Both the position numbers and the translations under genes were made by a program. DNA of 25,672 bases from a virus. A model generated the notes under the pieces. It searched no databases and was not told the origin of the DNA. It saw nothing but the letters and a program-made list of their open reading frames with translations. Of the stretch, positions 1 through 6,000 are shown piece by piece (position 1 is the stretch's first letter; the number at the start of each line of letters is the position of its first letter). The stretch spans positions 1 to 25,672 of the IMG/VR virus record IMGVR_UViG_3300044858_006072. One strand, 5' to 3'.

Positions 1-1
1 A

Positions 2-124
2 CACCGGGGCACGCTGACGATCAAGGCGGTGTGTGTGGACGCGAGCGACGCGCTCTCCGCCGTGCGCACCACGGTGATCACCTACCGACCGCGCACCGCC
101 GCGCGCGTCATCCTCGTGCTGTAG
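2..124 (+). CDS. C-terminal end of a tail/fibre-region protein (partial)
   Basis: An open frame enters from the left edge and stops with TAG at 122-124, giving the last 40 residues of a protein. The fragment alternates hydrophobic and polar residues (LTIKAVCVDAS, TTVITYRP, ARVILVL), as in a beta-rich carbohydrate-binding or Ig-like domain. It lies just upstream of the lysis block, where tail-fibre or baseplate genes usually sit in this type of phage. Family assignment is not possible from 40 residues. The third-position G/C bias matches the rest of the late operon. Confidence 0.5.
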   Translation, partial: HRGTLTIKAVCVDASDALSAVRTTVITYRPRTAARVILVL

Positions 125-188
125 TCCGCCGATCCCCGACTGTCCCATGGGCGGCTCATCCCCGCCGTCCAAACTCCTGGAGATTTCC

Positions 189-494
189 ATGACCGAGACA
201 AACGAACGCCTGGCGCGCGTCGAAACCCAGGTTGGCGCTCTGATTGAAGCCCAAACCGAACTGCGCGACGATATGAAGGCCCTGGTGAGTCAGATGGCAT
301 CGCTCACAACGGCGTTGACACACCCCGACCAGTTCACCGACAAGCGGTTGCGCATGCTCGAGCAGCGCGCCGATCGCGCGGAGGGTGGGGGTCGCGTGCT
401 GCTGTGGCTGCTAGGCGGAGGCAACTTGCTGGGGCTGATCTCGCTGCTGGGGGCGCTGGTCTGGCTGTCGCAGCATATGCCGGGGGGAAAATGA
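189..494 (+). CDS. XhlA-like phage membrane protein (coiled coil plus one membrane segment)
   Basis: A 101-residue protein. I chose ATG 189 because GGAG lies just upstream (about 178-181) and the reading starts with MTETNERLARVETQ; an earlier in-frame start at 147 has no such site. Residues 3-65 are an amphipathic helix with heptad character (RLARVETQVGALIEAQ). Residues about 68-93 form one hydrophobic segment (LLWLLGGGNLLGLISLLGALVWL). This layout is typical of XhlA/haemolysin-type proteins and of small holin-accessory proteins. Its stop overlaps the start of the next gene (ATGA), so the two are probably translationally coupled. It probably sits in the cytoplasmic membrane and helps lysis; that role is inferred from layout and position. 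Confidence 0.7.
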   Translation: MTETNERLARVETQVGALIEAQTELRDDMKALVSQMASLTTALTHPDQFTDKRLRMLEQRADRAEGGGRVLLWLLGGGNLLGLISLLGALVWLSQHMPGGK

Positions 495-1477
495 TACAAG
501 TGCTTTATCCGCCAACTGTGCGGTGGGATCATTTACATCAGTCGCCGCATCAGATGCTCCGTGCGCTGGCTCGTCTCGGGTGCAAGTGCATCTTCTGCGA
601 TATCGACACGGCGCGAAAGTCGGCGGACGAAATTGAGCCTGGGGTATGGGTGGTTCCGCGAGAAGGGTGGGCGCGCGTGGTGGATCGCAGCAAGCCGCTC
701 GTAGTGCTCAACTCTCACGCTAAGCTCACCCCAACCATCGCCCGCTACCGCCCCGATCTCTCGATCTTCTGGCTGTTGGACCTTCCCGTCGAGCAGTTCG
801 TTGGATGGGCGCCCGACATCGAGGGGGCCGTGCACTATCACCAGCGGATGGTGTGCACTGCTGCCGCGTTGCAGGAGGCCTACCCGCAGGCCACGCTTAT
901 CCGCAACGGGTCTGATTATGCCCACTTCGCCACATCCGCACCGCGCCCGGCCGACATGCCAGCGGGCACGGTGGCGGTCTTTTCCGGCGCCATTGCCCCG
1001 TGGTGTGACTGGGAGGGCGTGCAGGCGATGGCGCGGGCGAATCCCGACTGGACGATTCTGCTCCTCGGCAGCGAATACGAGATGCGCTGCCCGGTCGCAC
1101 CCAATATCGTCTGGCTGGGCCACAAGCCCTACGCGGACCTCCCGGGCTACCTGCAGAACGCCGACGTGGCACTGATGCCCTTTCGGGTTACGCCCATGAC
1201 CAACGCCGTGAGTGCGTGCAAGCTGGGTGAGTACCTCGCCGCTGGCACGCCGGTGCTCAGCACACCGATCCGTGAGGTAGTCGACACCGCCGTTGATGTG
1301 GTGCAGATCGTCCCCATGGCGCAGTGGCCGACGGCGCTGGCCAGCGTGCCTACCTACGCCTCGCCTGAGGCTCGACAAGCCTTCGCGCGGGCCAACACGT
1401 GGGACATGCGCGCTGCCGACATGCTGCGGGTAATAGTGGAGGGATTGCGATGCGTTTCGCCGTCGTCGCGCCGGTGA
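491..1477 (+). CDS. GT-B fold glycosyltransferase (TuaH/GT4-like)
   Basis: A 328-residue protein starting at ATG 491, which overlaps the preceding stop by four bases. The N-terminus (VLYPPTVRWDHLHQSPHQML) fits the W-x(2)-L-x-Q-x-P-H pattern of TuaH-like polysaccharide glycosyltransferases. The C-terminal half has the GT-B donor site: WLGHKPYADLPGYL near 208-221, DVALMPF at 225-231, then a K-L-x-E-Y-L-A-A-G-x-P-V run at about 244-255. It should transfer a sugar from a nucleotide-sugar donor; the acceptor is unknown. It overlaps the next glycosyltransferase by 28 bp and sits between a membrane protein and the endolysin. It may modify host surface glycan, a virion protein or phage DNA; the sequence does not decide between these. 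Confidence 0.85.
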   Translation: MIQVLYPPTVRWDHLHQSPHQMLRALARLGCKCIFCDIDTARKSADEIEPGVWVVPREGWARVVDRSKPLVVLNSHAKLTPTIARYRPDLSIFWLLDLPVEQFVGWAPDIEGAVHYHQRMVCTAAALQEAYPQATLIRNGSDYAHFATSAPRPADMPAGTVAVFSGAIAPWCDWEGVQAMARANPDWTILLLGSEYEMRCPVAPNIVWLGHKPYADLPGYLQNADVALMPFRVTPMTNAVSACKLGEYLAAGTPVLSTPIREVVDTAVDVVQIVPMAQWPTALASVPTYASPEARQAFARANTWDMRAADMLRVIVEGLRCVSPSSRR

Positions 1478-2214
1478 AGAACCGGGCGTGGATATTGCCG
1501 AACTACCTAAACTGCCTGGAATGGGTAGCCATGGACCACCAGGTGAGCTTCCACTTCATCGATGACGGCAGCACTGATGACTCCGTCAAGCTGCTCTCAT
1601 CCTGGATGCAGACGCACCCGGGCACGCTGACGACCCTCGAGCCGACGGACGAGCACAACACCTCCAGCCGGGACGCGCGCAACCGGCTGGCGTGTTACCG
1701 GCGCCTGGCGCAGCTCCGTAACGATCTCATCCTCGAGGCGCTGGCGGCCGGCGCGGATTGGCTGGTCTCCATCGATACCGACGTGCTGGTGGCGCCGTGG
1801 TGCGTGAGTCAGCTCATCGGGCACAACCTGCCCTACTGCGCGGCTCTCATCGACAACACCCAGACCATCACCCCGGCGGTCGCGTGCGCGCGCACGTGGC
1901 CACAATCGTACTACAACGCGATGACGCACTTTGAGGGCGCCTGGCTGCCCATGCGGCAGCCGATCCGCAACCAGGTACTTGAAGCGGACTTGACCGGGGC
2001 GGTGTATGTGGCCTCGAGCGCGGTGCTACGAAGCGGCGCGCTGTTTGCTGCGCACCCTGCCGGCGAGGACGTGGGCTATGCGCTGTCGCTACAGTGCCAT
2101 GGCCACACAATGGCCGTTGACACCGGCTGCCACGCCGTGCACTGCCTGCACCAGCGCGACCTGGCGCAGGCGCTGGACACGTTCACGGCGCTCTGCCGGC
2201 ACGGTGCTCGTTAA
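1450..2214 (+). CDS. GT-A fold glycosyltransferase, family 2-like
   Basis: A 254-residue protein. ATG 1450 is preferred because it gives the standard GT2 N-terminus (MRFAVVAPVKNRAWIL); an earlier in-frame start only adds residues out of character. The nucleotide-binding region has F-I-D-D-G-S-T-D-D at 36-44, and the metal-binding DxD is DTD at 109-111 inside LVSIDTDVLV. No membrane segment is evident, so it should act in the cytoplasm or at the inner face of the membrane. The start lies inside the end of the previous glycosyltransferase gene, so the pair is co-expressed and probably acts on one glycan. The late acidic segment GEDVGYAL (about 218-225) fits the catalytic-base region of GT2 enzymes. 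Confidence 0.85.
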   Translation: MRFAVVAPVKNRAWILPNYLNCLEWVAMDHQVSFHFIDDGSTDDSVKLLSSWMQTHPGTLTTLEPTDEHNTSSRDARNRLACYRRLAQLRNDLILEALAAGADWLVSIDTDVLVAPWCVSQLIGHNLPYCAALIDNTQTITPAVACARTWPQSYYNAMTHFEGAWLPMRQPIRNQVLEADLTGAVYVASSAVLRSGALFAAHPAGEDVGYALSLQCHGHTMAVDTGCHAVHCLHQRDLAQALDTFTALCRHGAR

Positions 2215-2231
2215 GCTGGAGGTTAACATCT

Positions 2232-2648
2232 ATGTCAACGCCTCGATGGCAGAAGTTTGAGCGCTGCAACAGCCTGGCGTATTTGACATCGCTGATGCTG
2301 CGCAAAGCTATGGCCGTGCGCGCAGACGTGCAAGGCCACTTTGACCCAGCGGTTGTGCGGATTGTGGTGTATGAAACCGGGCGCTCGATCGAGCGCCAGG
2401 CTTATCTGGTGCACAAGGGCTCGAGCAAGACCATGCACAGCCGGCATCTCAATGGCGAAGCCTGCGACTTGGTGCCGTATGTGCTCGTGCACGGCCGCTG
2501 GCAGCCCACCTGGGACGATCTGCGCGGCCGTGACGGACGCAGTGTGTGGCAGCTCATCAAAGCCTCAGCGGCGGCGCACGGGCTTGAGACGATTAGCTGG
2601 GACGGTCCCCACATTCAGTTGCCGGCCAACGCGCCGGCCGAAGGGTAG
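2232..2648 (+). CDS. Endolysin, M15 family peptidase
   Basis: A 138-residue zinc peptidase that should cut peptide cross-links or stem peptides in peptidoglycan. The M15 signature S-x-H-x-x-G-x-A-x-D is present (S70, H72, G75, A77, D79). The second zinc/catalytic block W-D-x-x-H is at W123 to H127. H72, D79 and H127 are the expected zinc ligands. There is no signal peptide and no separate cell-wall-binding domain, so release needs a holin, and one follows six bases downstream. GGAGG at 2217-2221 supports ATG 2232. Length fits single-domain phage M15 endolysins such as that of T5. The exact bond cut (L-Ala-D-Glu or another) cannot be told. Confidence 0.9.
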   Translation: MSTPRWQKFERCNSLAYLTSLMLRKAMAVRADVQGHFDPAVVRIVVYETGRSIERQAYLVHKGSSKTMHSRHLNGEACDLVPYVLVHGRWQPTWDDLRGRDGRSVWQLIKASAAAHGLETISWDGPHIQLPANAPAEG

Positions 2649-2654
2649 GACAGG

Positions 2655-2963
2655 ATGAAAATTCGAGTATCGAAAAAACTCAGCGTGCTGGTGGGAACCA
2701 TCCTGCTGGCTGCCGGCGGAGTGCTAACCGGCGAGCTTGAGCTGACGAAGGCGATCATCAGCTTGGTCCCGGCGATCTGCTGGTATTTGGGCGGGCAGTC
2801 GCTGATCGACCTGGTCAAAGTGGGATCGGAAACGCCGGCGCCGGCGCGATTATCGGTCGACAGCAGCTGGGTGCCGGCGGAGAAAAGCCGGGCCGATTTG
2901 CAGCGAATGGTGGATGATGCGGTAAGCCGGCAGATGGTTGGTTCGGGGATTGCACCGGGCTAG
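2655..2963 (+). CDS. Holin-like small membrane protein
   Basis: A 102-residue protein with a short basic N-terminus (MKIRVSKK), a hydrophobic helix at about 9-25, a second at about 32-50, and a charged C-terminal tail. Two membrane helices next to the endolysin is a standard holin layout. AGGACAGG lies directly upstream of ATG 2655, and the gap from the endolysin stop is six bases. It should form the membrane lesion that lets the endolysin reach the wall. No specific holin family is recognised, and the XhlA-like protein at 189-494 is a possible partner. It is the last gene before the att region. Confidence 0.7.
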   Translation: MKIRVSKKLSVLVGTILLAAGGVLTGELELTKAIISLVPAICWYLGGQSLIDLVKVGSETPAPARLSVDSSWVPAEKSRADLQRMVDDAVSRQMVGSGIAPG

Positions 2964-3020
2964 TGGTTGGTGGGGGCGAGCCATTTTGCCGGCGTCGGCA
3001 ACATGGTTTTCACGCGATTA

Positions 3021-3037
3021 CTGGCGCCTGGCGCCAG
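3021..3037. repeat. 17-bp interrupted palindrome after the lysis genes
   Basis: CTGGCGCC and its exact inverse GGCGCCAG are separated by one T. It lies 57 bases past the holin stop and has no following T-run, so a simple intrinsic terminator is doubtful. It could be a protein-binding site in the att region or a weak transcript end. Confidence 0.5.
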
Positions 3038-3068
3038 ATCCTTGGCGACAGTTTTGGCGACGGCGGTA

Positions 3069-3112
3069 GGCGGTGATCGGCGTTTTTCGGCATTTTGTGG
3101 CGGTGATCGGCG
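3069..3112. repeat. Two 14-bp direct repeats exactly 30 bp apart in the att region
   Basis: GGCGGTGATCGGCG occurs at 3069-3082 and again at 3099-3112. A second motif, TTGGCGAC(A/G)G, recurs at 3042-3051, 3054-3063 and 3250-3259. Repeated short sites beside an integrase gene are typical arm-type binding sites for integrase or excisionase, though which protein binds here is inferred. Confidence 0.55.
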
Positions 3113-3129
3113 GCATTTGGCGGCGGTTT

Positions 3130-3227
3130 CACGAGGGAAATAGGTGGGCCGGGCAGGATTCGAACCTGCGACCAAGGGATTATGAGTCCCCGGACCAAGG
3201 GGACCCGCACGAGGGAAATCAGGTGGG
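3130..3227. repeat. Direct repeats flanking the tRNA-like att core
   Basis: CACGAGGGAAAT followed by AGGTGGG occurs at 3130-3148 and again at 3209-3227, the second copy with one extra C. The two copies bracket the tRNA 3' half. An inverted partial copy (ATCCCTCGTG) lies at 3264-3273 inside the end of the integrase gene. They are candidate integrase arm sites. Confidence 0.5.
3145..3191 (-). other. attP: attP core: 3' half of a CAT-anticodon tRNA gene
   Basis: Read on the - strand, this is a perfect tRNA 3' half: anticodon stem (one G-T pair) with loop CTCATAA, five-base variable loop, five-pair T stem with loop TTCGAAT, then the acceptor strand CCGGCCC and discriminator A. CCA is not encoded. 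The 5' half (acceptor GGGCCGG, D arm) is absent upstream, so it is not a working tRNA gene. Phages carry such fragments so that integration restores the host tRNA gene. The target should be a host tRNA-Met or tRNA-Ile2 (both CAT) gene. The adjacent integrase supports this. Confidence 0.85.
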
Positions 3228-3259
3228 TGCGGAGGGCGTGGCGACGAATTTGGCGACAG

Positions 3260-4501
3260 TCAATCCCTCGTGCGGGGGATTTTGTCGCCATCGCGCGACA
3301 AGGCGTCGTTCATGGCGACGCCGGCGGCGGCGACGCTGTCGTGGATGAGGTGGGCGTAGATGTTCATGGTGGTGCTGGTCTGGCTGTGGCCGAGGACGCC
3401 GGAGACGGTGCGGGCGGAGATGCCGGCGGCGATCAATACGCTGGCGGCGGTGTGGCGAAGGCCGTGCAAAGTGACTTTGGGGAGCTCGTTATCGTTGACC
3501 CATTTGGTCCAGGCGTGGGAGAGGGCGTTGGGGGTCATCCATCGGCCGCCAGTGGTGGTGACGATGTGGTCGCCTTCGTCGCGCCACATGCGGCGGGAGG
3601 GTTTGATTTTGTAGAGCATGTAGTGGCGATGTTCGGCCTGTGCGGTCTTCCACGCCGCCAGTGCCTCGAGGGCGATGGGGGGGATGGGGAGCACGCGGTT
3701 GCCGGAGGAGCTCTTGGGGCCTTTGAGCTGGCCTTTGACGCCGGTGGCGGAGACGGTGGCGCGGGTGATGTCGACGGTGGATTTCGTCCAGTCGATGTCC
3801 GACCACTCGAGGGCGATGAGCTCGCCGCAGCGGAGGCCGGCGGAGAGGGCCAGCAGGATCCAGGCGCGCCAGTAGACGGGGGACTCGTCCAGAGCGCCGA
3901 GTATCCACTTGAGGTCGGTGTTCTGGTAGTAGGTGGGCTGCGTTTTCTTGACCTTGGGCGGCCTGGTGGCTTTGCACGGGTTTGACGGGATGTAGAAGCG
4001 GTAGACGGCCTCTTTGAGGCAACTGGAGAGGACGTTGAGCATGCGCCGGCGGGTCTCGCCGGCGAGCCTGGTGGTGCCTTTGCGGCGGTCCAGGCGTTGC
4101 TCCTCTTCGTCGAGCTGCTCGAGCCAGCGGGCGATGTGCTGAGGGGTGAGCTTGTTGAGGGGGACGTGGCCCAGGCCGGGGATGATGCGGTTGCGGAGGA
4201 TCTGGCGGTAGGACTGCTGGGTGGAGAGCTCGAGCTCGCGCTCGACGTGGTCGCGCATCCAGATCGCGGACCACTGGCTGAGGGTGAGGCTGCCGCCGGA
4301 GGGGGCCGGTTTGGCGTGGATGACGTCGTGGGCGTAGGCGGCCGCACGGATGTGCATCTCGGGCTCGCTGGCGGCGTGGATGGTGGTGTAGTGGCGCCGG
4401 CGCGTGCCGTTGGGTTTGAGGCCGTGAGAGACGGTGATTTTCCAGGTATTGGGGCCGCGTGCGGCCCAGGAGTAGGGGAGCTGTGTTTTTTTTGTGGCCA
4501 T
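3260..4501 (-). CDS. int: Tyrosine recombinase, phage integrase
   Basis: A 413-residue site-specific recombinase that should join attP at 3145-3191 to a host tRNA gene. Residues about 1-65 look like an arm-binding domain, about 70-165 the core-binding SAM-like domain (LTLSQWSAIWM onward), and about 190-400 the catalytic domain. The active set is visible: R224 in GLRCGEL, K263, H346 and R349 in LHGLRH, H372 in LGHSQ, and nucleophile Y382 in NIYAHL. It is complete. A stop lies six codons upstream of ATG 4501, so there is no longer form. No close Shine-Dalgarno is seen, which suggests weak translation. It is transcribed towards the att region, as in many siphoviruses of Gram-positive hosts. Confidence 0.95.
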   Translation of the reverse strand: MATKKTQLPYSWAARGPNTWKITVSHGLKPNGTRRRHYTTIHAASEPEMHIRAAAYAHDVIHAKPAPSGGSLTLSQWSAIWMRDHVERELELSTQQSYRQILRNRIIPGLGHVPLNKLTPQHIARWLEQLDEEEQRLDRRKGTTRLAGETRRRMLNVLSSCLKEAVYRFYIPSNPCKATRPPKVKKTQPTYYQNTDLKWILGALDESPVYWRAWILLALSAGLRCGELIALEWSDIDWTKSTVDITRATVSATGVKGQLKGPKSSSGNRVLPIPPIALEALAAWKTAQAEHRHYMLYKIKPSRRMWRDEGDHIVTTTGGRWMTPNALSHAWTKWVNDNELPKVTLHGLRHTAASVLIAAGISARTVSGVLGHSQTSTTMNIYAHLIHDSVAAAGVAMNDALSRDGDKIPRTRD

Positions 4502-4502
4502 G

Positions 4503-4531
4503 TTGACGCGCCCGATCTATCGTGGCAGAAT
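4503..4531 (+). promoter_or_regulatory. Possible rightward promoter beside the int start
   Basis: TTGACG at 4503-4508 and CAGAAT at 4526-4531 are 17 bp apart. It points away from int and would make RNA antisense to the secreted-protein gene and perhaps the repressor operon. Match quality is fair, but no supporting element follows, so it could be chance. Confidence 0.3.
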
Positions 4532-4582
4532 CGGGCTGCCTCCTTGCGGTGATATGTGGGGGGGAAGTCCCGTGTGCTGTAG

Positions 4583-4613
4583 GAGCCTCGAGCGTGGGTA
4601 GCGCTCGAGGCTC
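4583..4613. terminator. 12-bp perfect hairpin between int and the secreted-protein gene
   Basis: GAGCCTCGAGCG (4583-4594) pairs fully with 4602-4613 across a seven-base loop. It lies 45 bases past the stop of the - strand gene at 4658. Neither side has a T-run, so it may be a factor-dependent end, an RNA-stabilising hairpin or a separator between the gene and int. Confidence 0.5.
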
Positions 4614-4657
4614 TGGCGTTTGGTGGGGCTGGCTGCGCTGCGCTGCGCGGCGCCGGG

Positions 4658-5290
4658 TTATTCGCTGATGGCTTTGACGACTTGGCCGGCAGCGGTAAAA
4701 ATACAAAATCCTCCCATGCCGTTAAACTCATCTCCGATGCAGCCTACAGAGGCGCGTGGCTGTCCTCGTTGGTCTTGGCAAACGAGGTATGAGCCTGTTT
4801 TTGCATCGCCTGTCATGAGACGTATTCGGGCTTTGCCAGCCTGGTCGATAAAGTCCATCGCGGGATATCCTGCTGGCAGCATACTCAGCATGACGCGTGG
4901 TTTTTTCTGATCATCCAGTAATGTCAGGCCTGGTAAACCGCTGGGGCCGGATACGCTCACATTTAAGCGCGGTCGGCCTTCGTTGTCTCCCATAAACAGC
5001 GTCGGATCGCCTGTTTCGGTCAGGCCCATGGTGAGGCGCGCTTTGTCGCGCAGATCCTGCATCTGAAAGACGGGTTTATCGTCCACCACCGCCATGATAA
5101 CTCGGCCTTTTCCGTTGGCATCAGTGAGCACGATGCGCTGAGCAAAGAGGGTGGCTGCATTTACATCGTTTAGCGCCTGGTTGGCTTGTGCCGGCATGAC
5201 CAGGCGCGGGCCGAGGTAGGCGCCGGCGGTGAAGACGGTTGCGAGGACCAGGCCGTTGACGACGGCATGCCAAAGTGAGTGGTGACGCAT
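4658..5290 (-). CDS. Secreted or membrane-anchored repeat protein, probable lysogenic-conversion gene
   Basis: A 210-residue protein; GGAGG stands eight bases before ATG 5290. Residues 8-27 are hydrophobic and followed by PAQANQA, a possible signal peptidase site after A36. From 53 on, about seven units recur every 22-26 residues with the pattern hydrophobic-x3-D-x-x-G/K-x-x-R-hydrophobic: LTDANGKGRV, MQDLRDKARL, MGDNEGRPRL, LLDDQKKPRV, FIDQAGKARI, CQDQRGQPRA and a worn last unit. This suggests a repeat beta fold outside the cytoplasm. Base composition is visibly lower in G+C than its neighbours, and it has its own promoter, so it looks like an acquired moron gene expressed in the lysogen. 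Its function is unknown; surface or superinfection roles are only guesses. Confidence 0.8.
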   Translation of the reverse strand: MRHHSLWHAVVNGLVLATVFTAGAYLGPRLVMPAQANQALNDVNAATLFAQRIVLTDANGKGRVIMAVVDDKPVFQMQDLRDKARLTMGLTETGDPTLFMGDNEGRPRLNVSVSGPSGLPGLTLLDDQKKPRVMLSMLPAGYPAMDFIDQAGKARIRLMTGDAKTGSYLVCQDQRGQPRASVGCIGDEFNGMGGFCIFTAAGQVVKAISE

Positions 5291-5318
5291 AGCTAACCTC
5301 CGTGTAATTGGTGCTGTC

Positions 5319-5337
5319 ATCATACCACACCGTGTGG
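5319..5337 (-). promoter_or_regulatory. Promoter with overlapping palindrome for the secreted-protein gene
   Basis: Read on the - strand, TATGAT (5324 to 5319) with an upstream TG-G makes an extended -10 box. No good -35 is seen. A palindrome CCACAC-C-GTGTGG fills 5325-5337, directly upstream, where a regulator would block or assist RNA polymerase. The expected transcript start is about 20 bases before the gene's Shine-Dalgarno. Confidence 0.55.
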
Positions 5338-5370
5338 CTCGACTCGCTCCGCTCGTGGTCGCGCGGACTG

Positions 5371-5979
5371 TCACTGATGGGGGGAATCGATTGGGGGGAA
5401 TCGGTCGCGCCAGGCGTGGCGCCAGATGGATGGAAGGGCGCCGGGGAGGTGGAGGATTTGGGCGGCGCGGAGTGCGTGAGTGGGGGGGGGCCAGAGGGCG
5501 CGGGGGCGCAGGAGGCCGAGGGCGCGCAGTTGGTAGTACATAGCGCGGGTGCTGACCAGGTAGCGGGCGCGCAGGGTGTGCAGCAGGTCGTCGGCATCGT
5601 CCAGAGCGATGGCGTCGGCGAAGACGCGCGTGGCCGGCATGAGGAGGTGCGCGGCGCCGAGCTGGCACAGGCGTTCGAGACGGGCTGGGCACTGGGGGAT
5701 GACGCCGGCATCGATGGCATGATGGATCACCTCGTGCGCGATGGTGAAGCGCAGCTCCTCCACGCAAATTTTGCGGCTGACGATGATGATGCCGGCCGCG
5801 GCGGGCGGCCGCTGATAGCACAAGACCCCGCGGATCCGCGCGGGAGTCGGGCCGAACTTGGCTCGAAGTCCGACCTGGCGCATCACCCTGACGATGTCTG
5901 TGGGAATGTCACCGGCGCAGGTGTCCCATAGCTCAGTCGCCAGTTGTATCACACGCCGATCGGCGTCCGTCTGTGCCAT
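5371..5979 (-). CDS. ImmA/IrrE-family zinc metallopeptidase
   Basis: A 202-residue protein with the zinc-binding motif HEVIH at 82-86 in RFTIAHEVIHHAID, followed by AAHLLMPA at 109-116, as in ImmA/IrrE proteins. The family cleaves its partner repressor (ImmA of ICEBs1) or a stress repressor (IrrE/DdrO). It lies 21 bases after the repressor gene on the same strand, with GAGG upstream of ATG 5979, so both are in one operon. The third ligand usually sits 11 residues before the P of LLMP; here that place is L and the nearest acid is E102, two residues earlier, so activity is likely but not certain. The C-terminal 70 residues (LLRPRALWPPP onward) are family-atypical. Confidence 0.9.
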   Translation of the reverse strand: MAQTDADRRVIQLATELWDTCAGDIPTDIVRVMRQVGLRAKFGPTPARIRGVLCYQRPPAAAGIIIVSRKICVEELRFTIAHEVIHHAIDAGVIPQCPARLERLCQLGAAHLLMPATRVFADAIALDDADDLLHTLRARYLVSTRAMYYQLRALGLLRPRALWPPPTHALRAAQILHLPGALPSIWRHAWRDRFPPIDSPHQ

Positions 5980-6000
5980 CCTTGGCCTCGATTCAATCCA

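Noticed and set aside
3145-3191. A working tRNA gene on the - strand
   Set aside because: Only the anticodon arm, variable loop, T arm and acceptor 3' strand are present. The D arm and the 5' acceptor strand GGGCCGG are missing.
3182-4731. Long open frames on both strands across the integrase gene (for example + 3182-3985, - 3489-4706, - 3535-4731)
   Set aside because: They are Pro/Arg/Ser- or Gly/Asp-rich shadows caused by high G+C; the - strand frame at 3260-4501 has all tyrosine recombinase residues.
5308-5931. + strand open frame opposite the ImmA gene
   Set aside because: A Gly/Ala/Glu-rich shadow; the - strand frame has HEVIH and the expected gene neighbours.
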